A model generated the notes under the pieces. That model was not told where the DNA came from, searched no databases, and saw nothing but the letters and a program-made list of their open reading frames with translations. From DASUPK01 sp036505735 (lineage in GTDB: Bacteria; Actinomycetota; Thermoleophilia; Solirubrobacterales; 70-9), in assembly GCA_036505735.1 (NCBI GenBank), contig DASXSZ010000063.1, positions 1-34,966 of the forward strand: a DNA stretch of 34,966 nt, in the 5' to 3' direction. Positions 22,709-30,795 of the stretch are shown piece after piece. Every line of letters starts with the position of its first letter. Within the stretch, counting starts at the first letter, position 1. The position numbers and the translations under genes were made by a program.

Positions 22709-24367
22709 TCAGAGCCCGAGCAGCGCCGGGCCGAGCGAGAAGATCGAGCGCGGATTGACGCCGTGCTCCTCCTCGAACTTGTGCTGGAGGCGGTCGTCGA
22801 AGAGCGCCAGCAGGAGCTCCTCGCGGCTCGAGCCGAAGCTGCAGGCGGCCCGGTCGAGCGCGGCGAGGGAGATGTTCTGGATCTCGCCGCTGATCCCGCC
22901 GGTGTCCGGCAGCTGGCGATCCTGGCAGGGGTCGCCGATGTGCACCGTCTCCCGTGAGGTGCTCGCGTAGGCGATGCCGTACCCGGCTGCCGCCGCCACC
23001 GCCGCGATCGCGGCCGCCGCCACGGCCGGACGGGCGACCAAGGCGGCGGCCCCCAGCGCCCCGGAGAGCAGCACCAGCGCCGCGATCAGGGCGAGCCCCG
23101 CGGTGACGATGAACGTGGGCCGGAAGGCCGTTCGGACAGCGCCGGTGACAACATCGTCGAGACGGTTGCCCAGGTTTGTGAGCTCGCCCGCCTGGCCCGG
23201 GTCGAGGTCCGTCTTCGCACTGTCGATCGAGTCCTGGAGCTCGCCGCGCGGGTCGTCGGTGTTGAGCCCTCCGAAGAGATCGGGCGCGATCGCGATCTTG
23301 TCCTCCGGCGGCAGGCGCGCGTCGAGCACGGCGGCGGTGCCCTGCTCGCGGGCCGAATCGATGGTCGAGGTGAGGTTGGCCGAGATCAGCGGGGCGAGGC
23401 TCGCCAGCGCGATCGCGATCCCCGCGTGGCGGATCGAGAGGATCCTGGCCGTGTCCTGGCGGGTCCGCTCCGGTATCAGTTCTCCGGAGAGGGCGGGCAG
23501 GGCCATCCCCATGCCGGCGCCGGCCAGGAGTTGGGGGATGACGGTCCACCAGGCCGAGGCACCCGGCAGCAGGGCGAGGCAGCCGACGCCGCCCGCGACC
23601 AGCAGGCAGCCGGCGATCGCGCGCGTCTCCGAGCCGCCCGGGAGCCGCGACGAGACCAGGGCCGCGACCGGCAGGACGCTGACCGCGAGCGCCGCGGCCA
23701 GGGGCTCGATGCTCCACCCCGAGACCAGCAGCAGGACGACCAGGAAGATGACCGCGGTCAGCGACGCCGAGAGCAGTGCCAGCGCGATCGCGGGGCGGAG
23801 CGGCAGGGAGGACGAGGCCCGGTCGCGATCCGGCTGCGCCACCTCGGTGCGGGCGACCTGCAACGCGACCAGCAGACCCGGGAGGACGATCGGGGCCTGC
23901 GCCAGGAAGATCGCGCGCCAGGAGAACGCCTGGGTGAGCGCGCCTCCGAGCGCCGGGCCGACCGCGATCCCGAAGACCGAGGCGGCGACCCACATCCTCC
24001 TCCCGGGACCCGGCCGGCCGCCGTCGAGAAGGGCGAAGGCCGCGACCAACCCGCCGGCCCCTCCCAGCGCCTGGACGCCACGCAGCGCCAGCAGCAGGCC
24101 GAGCGAGTTGGAGGCGCCGCAGCCCAGGGACGCGGCGCAGAAGAGGGCAAAACCGGCGGCCCCGACATGCGCGTCGCCGTAGCGGCGGCAGAGCCACGCG
24201 GCGGGGATCAGCGCGATGGCCAGGACCGCGGTGTAGACGCCGAGGACCAGCGCCACGCCCTCGACGGTCGCGTTCAGCTCGACGAGGATCGAGGGCAGCC
24301 CCAGCGTGACGATCGAGGCGTCCGCCAGGGCGATCCCGGCGGCGAGCGCTATGAAGACGCGCCTCAC
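22709..24367 (-). CDS. MFS transporter with extracytoplasmic loop and C-terminal domain
   Basis: A 552-residue membrane protein. The first about 400 residues look like an MFS carrier of the 14-segment drug-exporter type, though motif A is degenerate (CRRYGD). Two unusual parts follow: a polar loop of about 80 residues (DSAREQGTAAV to NRLDDVVTGAV) before the last membrane pair, and a C-terminal domain of about 80 residues after the final helices, containing two cysteines (GDPCQD and RAACSFGSSREELLLAL) and ending ...SLGPALLGL. The C-terminal piece looks like a folded module with a Cys pair, possibly disulfide-bonded outside the cell; I do not recognise a named family. The GTG start has TAGTTT 6 nt upstream. 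Function unknown. Confidence 0.8.
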   Translation of the reverse strand: MRRVFIALAAGIALADASIVTLGLPSILVELNATVEGVALVLGVYTAVLAIALIPAAWLCRRYGDAHVGAAGFALFCAASLGCGASNSLGLLLALRGVQALGGAGGLVAAFALLDGGRPGPGRRMWVAASVFGIAVGPALGGALTQAFSWRAIFLAQAPIVLPGLLVALQVARTEVAQPDRDRASSSLPLRPAIALALLSASLTAVIFLVVLLLVSGWSIEPLAAALAVSVLPVAALVSSRLPGGSETRAIAGCLLVAGGVGCLALLPGASAWWTVIPQLLAGAGMGMALPALSGELIPERTRQDTARILSIRHAGIAIALASLAPLISANLTSTIDSAREQGTAAVLDARLPPEDKIAIAPDLFGGLNTDDPRGELQDSIDSAKTDLDPGQAGELTNLGNRLDDVVTGAVRTAFRPTFIVTAGLALIAALVLLSGALGAAALVARPAVAAAAIAAVAAAAGYGIAYASTSRETVHIGDPCQDRQLPDTGGISGEIQNISLAALDRAACSFGSSREELLLALFDDRLQHKFEEEHGVNPRSIFSLGPALLGL

Positions 24368-24373
24368 GCGGCC

Positions 24374-24379
24374 AAACTA
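24374..24379 (-). promoter_or_regulatory. -10 hexamer for the MFS gene at 22709
   Basis: TAGTTT on the minus strand, exactly 6 nt before the GTG at 24367; no Shine-Dalgarno. Suggests that the MFS gene has its own promoter rather than depending on the upstream MMPL transcript. Confidence 0.4.
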
Positions 24380-24392
24380 GCGTGCGGCGTCT

Positions 24393-24406
24393 GCGGCGCC
24401 CGCCGC
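24393..24406 (-). terminator. Possible hairpin after the second MMPL gene
   Basis: GCGGCG (24393-24398) and CGCCGC (24401-24406) form a compact G/C stem in the 57-bp gap after the MMPL stop codon. There is no T-run, so termination would be weak; G/C-rich chance pairing is possible. Confidence 0.2.
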
Positions 24407-24424
24407 CGGGTCACTCGCTCGGGC

Positions 24425-26581
24425 TCAGCCCTCCGCCTCGCCCGCGGCCACGCGGCGGGGCAGTGAGGGCTCGACCCGCAAGAGCCGCGCCGGCCAGGTC
24501 GGCAGCCACCAGTTCCAGCGGCCCATCAGCGAGATCACCGCCGGCACAATCAACGCCCTGATGATGGTGGCGTCGATCAGGATCCCGGCCGCCAGGCCGG
24601 TCGCGAACATCTTCAGATCCGTCTCCGGCCCCGACGCCATCGAGGTGAACGCCAGGAACAGGATCAGGGCGGCGCTGGTCACCAGGCGTCCCGTCCTGCC
24701 GATGCCCTGCACCACCGCGGTCTCCGTTGAGCCCGTCCGGTCGTACTCCTCCCGCATCCGGGAGAGGATGAACACCTCGTAGTCCATCGAGAGCCCGAAG
24801 AGGAAGGCGAAGATGATCAGCGGCATCCACGACTGGATCGAGCCCGTCGCCTGGATGCCCCAGATCGCCTCGGACCCGTAGCCCTCCTGCCAGACAAGGA
24901 CCAGGACGCCCCACGCGGCGGCGACGCTGAGGATGTTCAGCACGATCGCCTTGAGCGGCAGGAGCAGCGATCGGAACGCTCGCGCCAGCAGGATGAACGT
25001 GGTGATCGCGATCAGGGCGATCATCAGCGGGAAGCTGCCGTAGACCGCGTCGATGAAGTCCTGGTTCGCCGCGGGTCCACCGCCGACCCTGACGTCGGGC
25101 CCGGCCGAGTGCGCTGCGTCCCGGACGCCGTTCAGGGTGTCATGCCCGGCGCTGGTCCCGCTGTCGGGAACCGGAATCGCCTCGACGATGTGAGTCCCGT
25201 CTCGATTCCAGGAGGGGTCGCGCGGCGCGACCGCTCCCTGAATGCCATCGACCTTGTTCAGGTCGCTCGCGACCGTCGCCGGATCAGTGTCGCCCCCGAC
25301 GAGGATCTCGTGGGGCAGGATCGAGCCCTCGCCGATCCCGGCGCTCTCGAGCGCCTTCAGGCCCTGCTCCGCGTCGCCCTTCTTTGCGATCGTGTTCGCG
25401 TCGGAGGCGCCGAGCTGCAGGTTCGTCGCGGCGAATGCCAGGGCGAGGATCACCGCCATGCCGGCTCCGGCGGCCACCCAGCGCCGGCGCGAGACGGCCT
25501 GCGCCCAGCGGGTCCACGCGCGGCTCGCCTTGTCATCTGTCCGCCGGTGCGGCCAGTCGAGTCGCGCCCCCGCCTTCGCCAGGATCACCGGCAGCAGGGT
25601 GATCGCGACGAGCGTCGAGACCAGTGGGATCAGCATCCCCCCGTAGCCCATCGAGCGCAGGAACGGCAGGGGCAGGGCGATCAAGGCCAGCAACCCGATC
25701 GCCACGGTGATCCCGCTGAACACGACGGCGCGGCCGGCGGTCTCCATCGCCCGCTGCACCGCCTCGTCGCCGCTGTGGCCATGAGTGCGCTCCTCACGCC
25801 AGCGGGAGACCACCAGCAGCGAGTAGTCGATCGCCACGCCCAGGCCGACCAGGGCGACCAGGAACTGCACGATCGGCGAGACGTCCGTGAAGGTCGTCAG
25901 CCCGAGCAGCAGCAGGAACGTGGTCATGATCGAGCAGATCGCCATCAGGATCGGCACGACCGCCAGGAACGAGGCGAAGACGAAGCTGAGCACGATCAGA
26001 GCGCCCAATCCGCCGAGCACGGCCTCGAGCAGCACTCCGGGGCCGTCGCCTCCGCCGGTCGACTGCTGGAGCGCGTCGAAGCCGGTCACGTGGACGGTGG
26101 CTCCTCCCACGGTGGTGCCTGCCACCGCGGCCTTTACGTCCTTCGCCGCCTGTGGGTTGTCACCGAAGGCGGAATCCGGATCGGGTCGCGGATAGACGAT
26201 CGCGAAGGTCGTGCGTCCGTCGTCGGAGACGAATGCCTTGTCGCCCGTCGAGGCGTAGGAAGCCACTCGCGAGCCCGGCAGGGTCCGGGCCAAGCGGTCA
26301 TCGAGCTTCGCCAGGTCGCTTTTCACCTCCGGCGAGTCGACCGACTCTCCGGCGGGAAGAGTGACCACGGGGAGGAGCGGGGAGGTGTCCCCGCCGGTGC
26401 CGTTGTACTTCGCGGCGATCGCCTCGTTGGTCTCCCACCCTTCCTTGTTGGGCACGGAGAACTTCTGGTCGAGCGCACGGCTCGCCGGGCCGGCGGCCAT
26501 GATCCCGGCGATGGTCAGCAGGATCCACGAAATGACGACCGTTCTCTTGTGGGCCAGGACCCAGCGGGTGAGTGATGACAC
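24425..26581 (-). CDS. MMPL/RND-family membrane transporter, copy 2
   Basis: A 718-residue inner-membrane transporter with duplicated RND topology. Proton-relay motifs are VAIDYSLLVVSRWREER in the first half and SMDYEVFILSRMREEYDR in the second. The N-terminus (VVISWILLTIAGIMAAGPASRALDQKF) is the typical first helix and entry to the extracytoplasmic domain. The GTG at 26581 is supported by AGGAGGG six bases upstream (26588-26594). It is only distantly similar to the MMPL at 11707. The upstream region carries TetR-type operators and a half-site, so it is likely controlled together with the DUF4242 gene. Cargo unknown. Confidence 0.9.
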   Translation of the reverse strand: MSSLTRWVLAHKRTVVISWILLTIAGIMAAGPASRALDQKFSVPNKEGWETNEAIAAKYNGTGGDTSPLLPVVTLPAGESVDSPEVKSDLAKLDDRLARTLPGSRVASYASTGDKAFVSDDGRTTFAIVYPRPDPDSAFGDNPQAAKDVKAAVAGTTVGGATVHVTGFDALQQSTGGGDGPGVLLEAVLGGLGALIVLSFVFASFLAVVPILMAICSIMTTFLLLLGLTTFTDVSPIVQFLVALVGLGVAIDYSLLVVSRWREERTHGHSGDEAVQRAMETAGRAVVFSGITVAIGLLALIALPLPFLRSMGYGGMLIPLVSTLVAITLLPVILAKAGARLDWPHRRTDDKASRAWTRWAQAVSRRRWVAAGAGMAVILALAFAATNLQLGASDANTIAKKGDAEQGLKALESAGIGEGSILPHEILVGGDTDPATVASDLNKVDGIQGAVAPRDPSWNRDGTHIVEAIPVPDSGTSAGHDTLNGVRDAAHSAGPDVRVGGGPAANQDFIDAVYGSFPLMIALIAITTFILLARAFRSLLLPLKAIVLNILSVAAAWGVLVLVWQEGYGSEAIWGIQATGSIQSWMPLIIFAFLFGLSMDYEVFILSRMREEYDRTGSTETAVVQGIGRTGRLVTSAALILFLAFTSMASGPETDLKMFATGLAAGILIDATIIRALIVPAVISLMGRWNWWLPTWPARLLRVEPSLPRRVAAGEAEG

Positions 26582-26768
26582 GAGGTTCCCTCCTGTTGGT
26601 TTGAGAAGACTTCGGCCTCCAGTGCCGCAGGATGCGCTCCCGCGGTCCCTGCATCAATCGGGAATGACCCTGAGCTTGCCCGGGTCTCCCCTTGGGGTTT
26701 GTGACCCCTGCACATACGACCGGGACTCGCCCCGGGACTATTCGCCCCTCTCGGGGGACGCCGATAGC
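26582..26768 (-). other. Long untranslated leader/upstream region of the MMPL gene
   Basis: This 187-bp stretch, unusually long for the window, holds no convincing gene. On the MMPL strand it contains the Shine-Dalgarno near 26590, a small GGGGT-TTGTG-ACCCC hairpin (26694-26708, plus-strand reading) and a single ACGACCG half-site (26716-26722) matching half of the TetR operator. Two CCCGGG-type G/C repeats lie around 26721-26758. No known riboswitch class was recognised. Confidence 0.4.
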
Positions 26769-26809
26769 ACGATCGGTCGTACTTGTGTATAGTGCGCACG
26801 ACCGATCGT
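26769..26809. promoter_or_regulatory. Twin TetR operators flanking a -10 hexamer
   Basis: ACGATCGGTCGT (26769-26780) and ACGACCGATCGT (26798-26809) are exact reverse complements of one another, and each is itself an imperfect palindrome ACGA-N4-TCGT. Between them lies TATAGT (26788-26793), a good -10 for the DUF4242 gene, so one operator covers the -35 zone and the other the transcript start. A third copy of the motif precedes the nearby TetR gene. Binding is inferred from repetition and placement. Confidence 0.7.
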
Positions 26810-26828
26810 ACTAATTAGGAGAGTGGCC

Positions 26829-27149
26829 ATGAGCGACACACCCGAATTGAAGCTGTACGCGATCCGCCGCCTGCACGCATGGAAGTCCCCAGCCGAGCTG
26901 GAGCAGGCGGCTGCGCGCTCGAAGCAGGTCGCCGACGACGAGTTCCAGGCCGACATCCGCTGGATCCGCAGCTATGTCATCGCCGAGGAGGATGGGTCGC
27001 TCGGAACCGTCTGCATCTATCAGGCAACCAGCCCCGAGGCCGTTCGCAAGCATGCCCATCGCGTCGGCATGCCCGCCGATCAGATCCTCGACATCGCGGA
27101 CACCGTGGTCGTCCGGCCCGATCCCGTGGCGGACGCCGTCGCAGCGTGA
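26829..27149 (+). CDS. DUF4242 protein (SCO4226-like)
   Basis: A 106-residue ferredoxin-like-fold protein. The DUF4242 pattern is visible: LYAIRRLHAW near the N-terminus, WIRSYVIAEEDGSLGTVCIYQATSPEAVRKHAHRVGMPADQI in the middle and a short terminal strand. The Streptomyces coelicolor member SCO4226 binds nickel; whether this one does is unknown, but H73 and H75 in KHAHR are candidate ligands. AGGAGAG (26817-26823) is spaced correctly for the ATG at 26829 rather than the GTG at 26823. The promoter is bracketed by two TetR-type operators, so expression is probably induced by the TetR ligand, in parallel with the MMPL transporter. Confidence 0.8.
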   Translation: MSDTPELKLYAIRRLHAWKSPAELEQAAARSKQVADDEFQADIRWIRSYVIAEEDGSLGTVCIYQATSPEAVRKHAHRVGMPADQILDIADTVVVRPDPVADAVAA

Positions 27150-27155
27150 TCGACG

Positions 27156-27193
27156 CGGACGGCGGGTGGTCCTGCACGGCCGCCCGCCGTCCG
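27156..27193. terminator. 11-bp inverted repeat between DUF4242 and tetR genes
   Basis: CGGACGGCGGG (27156-27166) and CCCGCCGTCCG (27183-27193) are perfectly complementary with a 16-nt loop, and sit in the 80-bp gap between two converging genes, 7 nt after the DUF4242 stop. No T-run. Likely a bidirectional transcript end. Confidence 0.55.
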
Positions 27194-27229
27194 TGAAGCT
27201 TCGCGGATGGCCTGCCGGCCTCGCGCCGA

Positions 27230-27859
27230 TTACCTCTGGGGTGCGGCGGCGTCCAGGCGGCGCTCGATCGCCCGCCTTGCCCGCTCGATCGGCTCGGCGC
27301 TCTGCGCAACCACGAACTGCGTGTTTGCGAGGAGCAGGGAGGATTCGACATCGAAGGCCAGCTGCCCTGGATCCTCCGATGGATCGATGGCGCCCTCGCG
27401 CTGCGCGTCCCGGACCGCGGCCTCGAGCCGCCCCAGCCAGTCCTCCAGGAAGGCGAGCAGTCGATCGCGAACCGCGCCCGGCTGCATGCTCACCTCGACC
27501 AGAACGGACGCGAAGAAGCAGCCGCCCGGGAACGTCCCGCCCTGGACGTAGCGCAGGTAGCCGTCCGCGAGCCGCCCCAGCCGCTCGAGGCCGCCGGTGG
27601 CGGTCGACGCCGGCTCGAGCACCTGGGCATCGAAGATCTCGTTGGCCCTTTCGATTGTCGCGAGCTGCAGCTCCTCCTTGGAGCCGAAATGGGCAAAGAG
27701 GCCGCTCTTGCTCATGCCGACGGAATCCGCCAACCTGCTCAGGGAGACCCCGCCGATGCCCTCTACGGTCGCGAGGCGGGCGGCTTCATCGACGATCGCG
27801 CCGCGGCTCCGTTCGCCGTCGCTGCGCTTTCTACCCGGTTTCGGACTGGCGACTGCCAT
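27230..27859 (-). CDS. TetR-family transcriptional regulator
   Basis: A 209-residue repressor. The N-terminal helix-turn-helix is RGAIVDEAARLATVEGIGGVSL / SRLADSVGMSKSGLFAHFGSKEELQLATI (about 19-70), a classic TetR domain of the 'GLFAHFGSKEEL' type. The C-terminal ligand domain contains a GGCFFA motif (about 112-117) typical of the TetR_C group with that signature. The ATG has TAAGTT exactly 6 nt upstream, giving a leaderless message. An ACGAACGGTCGT operator lies at 27874-27885 just upstream of that hexamer, so the protein probably represses itself, and two further copies control the DUF4242/MMPL side. Confidence 0.9.
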   Translation of the reverse strand: MAVASPKPGRKRSDGERSRGAIVDEAARLATVEGIGGVSLSRLADSVGMSKSGLFAHFGSKEELQLATIERANEIFDAQVLEPASTATGGLERLGRLADGYLRYVQGGTFPGGCFFASVLVEVSMQPGAVRDRLLAFLEDWLGRLEAAVRDAQREGAIDPSEDPGQLAFDVESSLLLANTQFVVAQSAEPIERARRAIERRLDAAAPQR

Positions 27860-27865
27860 ACGACT

Positions 27866-27885
27866 AACTTAGCACGAACGGTCGT
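27866..27885 (-). promoter_or_regulatory. tetR promoter with self-operator
   Basis: TAAGTT (27871-27866, minus strand) lies 6 nt before the ATG, and ACGAACGGTCGT (27874-27885) sits in the spacer between that -10 and any -35. It is the third ACGA-N4-TCGT site of the locus. Occupancy would block polymerase, giving autorepression. Confidence 0.6.
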
Positions 27886-27906
27886 TATCTTTGCCGATCG
27901 GACGGC

Positions 27907-29556
27907 CTAGAGACTCAATGCGGCCCTCGAGACCGTCTCCAGCACCTGCTGCTGGTAGTAGACGGGACCGCCTCCGTCGGCGGTCGCCCCCGAGGGGTAG
28001 TGGGTCGACACGCCGAGGGTGTAGACGTTCTGGCCGGAGATGGCGAGACCGAAGTAGTCGCCGATGAATGCGCGGGTCGTACAGGGATCCTGGTGCGCGG
28101 CGCAGGCCATCTGGTCGACCCCGCCAATCGTCTGCCCGGGCTGCTCCGGATCCCAGGTGAACTGAGAAGCCCGGACGTTGCCGCCGACCGGCACGGCACC
28201 GGCGCCGGAATCTCTGAACGCCTGCAGGGAGACGTCGATGCAGAAGTTGTGTCTCCCCACGTCGGCGGGCAGGACGCTGGGGTCCGCCGGGCAAGGGGCG
28301 CGGCGGTCGTAGAAGTTGACCGCGACTGCTCCGCCGGGACCGGCAGCGACCTGGGGCTGGAACTGGTCGGTCGCGGTCGGGTTGGCATTGTCGTTGACGC
28401 GGATCGGAGCCGACCAGGTGCTGCCGAAGTCCGTCGACTGCGAGAACTTGACGTCGTACTGGCTGCCGTCCCAGTCCTCCCAGACCACGTACAGATGGCC
28501 GGGGTAGTTGGGGCTGGCGGTGAAGTGCTCGAGGATGCCGTCGCGGAAAGTGGTGTTCGGCAGACAGCAGCCCGGCAGCTGGCGGGCCTGAACGACGGGC
28601 ATGAACTGCGACCACGTGACCCCGTCGTCCGTCGAGCGGGTCACGTAGATGGTCTTCTGGTCGTTGCCGGTCGGCTTGTCGGAGGCGACCGAGAGATAGA
28701 CGTTCCCGGCCGCGTCCACCGCCGGGTAGACGAACTCGGTGACCGGCCCGATCTCGCTAGGGACGGAAATCGTCTCAGCGTCGGCAAAGCTCAGCCCGCG
28801 GTCGCGCGAGACCGCAACCCTGATCTTGGTGTTCTGACCGTTGTAGATCGCCCAGGCCGCGTAGACGTGGTCCTGGAAGCGGTTGCCGGGGATGTGGTTG
28901 ACCGCGACCCACTGCTTGTCCTCGACAAACCCGAGGCTCTTTGCCGACCAGTTGGGGGCGTGCTCGAGGGGCTGTCCGCCGTTGCCCTTCACCCAGTGCC
29001 GCCCCAGATCGTCGCTGTATGAGATGTCGATCTCGGAGTTCGGATGCAGATTGGCCCAGAAGGCGTTGAAGGGCAGGGTCACCTGGTAGACCCGCCCCTG
29101 GGTGTCGAAGTCGGCGTTGGGATCGGTGTTGTTGGTCCAGCTCGGCGGCATGTCCTGAACGAGCTCACCCGGCCTGATCGTGGTGCAGTCGTAGCCCTGG
29201 ACCTGGTTCGCCGCCAACGGTGCGCCGTTCTCGATCGTGAACGAGCCGAGGTGGAAGTCGTAGAAGGTCGAGAAGGTCTCGAAGAAGAACTTCGAGGTCC
29301 CGACGAGCCGCTCGGTCCCGGGCCTAACGGCGATCCAGGACTCGGAGAAGTTCGAGTTGTACTGACCAGCGCGGCAGGTGCCGGGGTCGGGCGCCGTCTG
29401 GCCGGGCGGCACCGGATAGCCGCCGCCGGCGGAGGGCTGGCTGACCACGGTGTTGGTGACCGGAACGCTGGTGCCCCAGAGCTGCGCGCTCGCCGTCGCG
29501 GCGTTGGCGGCGAGCAAGCCAACCACGAGAGCTGCTGCTACGGCGATCCTTCGCAC
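27907..29556 (-). CDS. Secreted sialidase-fold (Asp-box/BNR) protein
   Basis: A 549-residue exported protein. Residues 1-24 form a signal peptide (MRRIAVAAAL...ATASA, cleavage before QLWG). At least four Asp-box repeats S-x-D-x-G-x-x-[WF] are visible: SYSDDLGRHW, AVSRDRGLSF, TRSTDDGVTW and SQSTDFGSTW, marking a multi-bladed beta-propeller like sialidases and many other exo-acting proteins. I do not see the arginine triad of true sialidases, so catalytic activity is unproven. Several cysteine pairs (CCLPNTT, CPADPS...FCIDV, MACAAHQDPC) suggest disulfides. The GTG has AGGGGG a few bases upstream and a TTTAAA-N17-TAGGCT promoter. Probably an extracellular carbohydrate-binding or hydrolytic protein. 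Confidence 0.75.
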   Translation of the reverse strand: MRRIAVAAALVVGLLAANAATASAQLWGTSVPVTNTVVSQPSAGGGYPVPPGQTAPDPGTCRAGQYNSNFSESWIAVRPGTERLVGTSKFFFETFSTFYDFHLGSFTIENGAPLAANQVQGYDCTTIRPGELVQDMPPSWTNNTDPNADFDTQGRVYQVTLPFNAFWANLHPNSEIDISYSDDLGRHWVKGNGGQPLEHAPNWSAKSLGFVEDKQWVAVNHIPGNRFQDHVYAAWAIYNGQNTKIRVAVSRDRGLSFADAETISVPSEIGPVTEFVYPAVDAAGNVYLSVASDKPTGNDQKTIYVTRSTDDGVTWSQFMPVVQARQLPGCCLPNTTFRDGILEHFTASPNYPGHLYVVWEDWDGSQYDVKFSQSTDFGSTWSAPIRVNDNANPTATDQFQPQVAAGPGGAVAVNFYDRRAPCPADPSVLPADVGRHNFCIDVSLQAFRDSGAGAVPVGGNVRASQFTWDPEQPGQTIGGVDQMACAAHQDPCTTRAFIGDYFGLAISGQNVYTLGVSTHYPSGATADGGGPVYYQQQVLETVSRAALSL

Positions 29557-29584
29557 GGTCCCCCTTCTGAAGCTCCGAGAACGC

Positions 29585-29613
29585 AGCCTAGTAGACGACG
29601 GCCGCGGTTTAAA
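29585..29613 (-). promoter_or_regulatory. Promoter of the Asp-box protein gene
   Basis: On the minus strand TTTAAA (29613-29608, four of six to TTGACA) and TAGGCT (29590-29585) are separated by exactly 17 bp, followed after 28 bp by the GTG with its Shine-Dalgarno. One of the few leadered promoters in the window. Confidence 0.45.
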
Positions 29614-29629
29614 GGCCCGCTCCCTTTCT

Positions 29630-30784
29630 TCAGAGCCCCAGCTGCTTGCCCAGGATCTCCTTCATCACCTCGTCGGTGCCGCCGCCGATCGGGCCGAGGC
29701 GGGCGTCCCGATAGGCGCGCTCGACGCCGTACTCGCGCATGTAGCCGTAGCCGCCGTGGATCTGGATCGCCTCGTCCGCGACATCGCACATCGCCCGCTG
29801 GGTGAAGAGCTTGGCCTGGGTGACCTCCCGGGTCGCGTCCTCTCCGGCGGCGAACTTCCGCAGGCACGCGTATGTGAGCGCCCGTGACGCCTCGATCTTC
29901 ACCGACATCTCGGCGAACTTGTGGCGGATCACCTGGAAGTGGCCGATCGGGCGGCCGAACGCCTCGCGCTCCTTGGCGTACTCGAGGGTCTTCTCGAAGA
30001 CCCGCTGCATGCCGCCGACCGCTCCGAGCGCCATGGTCAGGCGCTCCCACTGGAAGTTGGCCATGATCAGCTTGAAGCCCTCGTTTCGCCGGCCTAGCAG
30101 GTTCTCCTCGGGGACCTCGACTTCGGTGAAGGAGAGCTCGCCGGTGTCTGATGAGTGCCAGCCCATCTTCTCCAGCTTGGAGACGACCTCGTAGCCCGGC
30201 ATGTCCCGCTCCAGCACCAGGAAGGAGATGCCGTGATGGCCGCCCTCCTCGGTGGTCTTCACGGCGCAGACCAGGAAATCGGCCCGCACACCGTTGGTGA
30301 TGAAGGTCTTGGATCCGTTGACGACATATGCACCGTCGACCTTTCGCGCGGTGGTCCGCAGCGAGGCGACGTCGGAGCCGGCGCCGGGCTCGGTGATGCC
30401 GAGGGCGCCGATCTTCTCGCCCTTGATCGCCGGCACCAGCCAGCGCTGCTTCTGCTCCTCGGTGCCGAACTTCCAGATCGGCGGGGTGGCGATCTCGGCG
30501 TGCGCCCCGATCCCGGCTGCCACCCCTCCGCTGCCGCCGGAGCGCGAGAGCTCCTCCACCCAGACCGCGTCGTGGACGTAATCCCCGCCCTGGCCGCCGT
30601 ACTCGGTCTCGTACTTGAGGCCGAGGAAGCCGAGCTCGCCGCACCGGTTGTAGAGCTCCCGCGGGAACTCCCGCGCCTCCTCCCACTCCTCGACGTTCGG
30701 GGCGATCTCCTTGGAGACGAAGCGGCGCACCGACTCGCGGAGCTCCTCGTGCTCTTCTCCGAACGGCGGGATCTGCGCTCGCAG
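29630..30784 (-). CDS. Acyl-CoA dehydrogenase, copy 1 (CTG start proposed)
   Basis: A 384-residue FAD enzyme that oxidises an acyl-CoA to the 2-enoyl-CoA. Signatures: GEEHEELRESVRRFVSKEIAP at the N-terminus, LGITEPGAGSDVASLRT (FAD/substrate), FITNGVRADF, and YGYMREYGVERAYRDARLGPIGGGTDEVM. The YEGT glutamate of short/medium-chain enzymes is Gly here; the base is probably the Glu in QWERL, as in isovaleryl-CoA and long-chain dehydrogenases. The first GTG (30730) would cut off the conserved first helix, whereas a CTG at 30784 has AAAGGA 7 nt upstream and restores it. It starts 11 bp after the SnoaL-like gene's stop, so they are co-transcribed. Confidence 0.85.
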   Translation of the reverse strand: MRAQIPPFGEEHEELRESVRRFVSKEIAPNVEEWEEAREFPRELYNRCGELGFLGLKYETEYGGQGGDYVHDAVWVEELSRSGGSGGVAAGIGAHAEIATPPIWKFGTEEQKQRWLVPAIKGEKIGALGITEPGAGSDVASLRTTARKVDGAYVVNGSKTFITNGVRADFLVCAVKTTEEGGHHGISFLVLERDMPGYEVVSKLEKMGWHSSDTGELSFTEVEVPEENLLGRRNEGFKLIMANFQWERLTMALGAVGGMQRVFEKTLEYAKEREAFGRPIGHFQVIRHKFAEMSVKIEASRALTYACLRKFAAGEDATREVTQAKLFTQRAMCDVADEAIQIHGGYGYMREYGVERAYRDARLGPIGGGTDEVMKEILGKQLGL

Positions 30785-30795
30785 GCCGGTGTCCT

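Noticed and set aside
22626..24197. A second minus-strand frame covering most of the MFS gene
   Set aside because: Arginine/glycine-rich shadow frame; the other frame encodes hydrophobic membrane helices.
26582..26768. Riboswitch upstream of the MMPL gene
   Set aside because: Only one small hairpin and G/C repeats are visible; no known aptamer core could be recognised by eye.
26298..26799. Small minus-strand frames upstream of the MMPL gene
   Set aside because: They overlap the MMPL start or the operator region, have no homologous look and lack ribosome sites; the region is better explained as leader and regulatory DNA.
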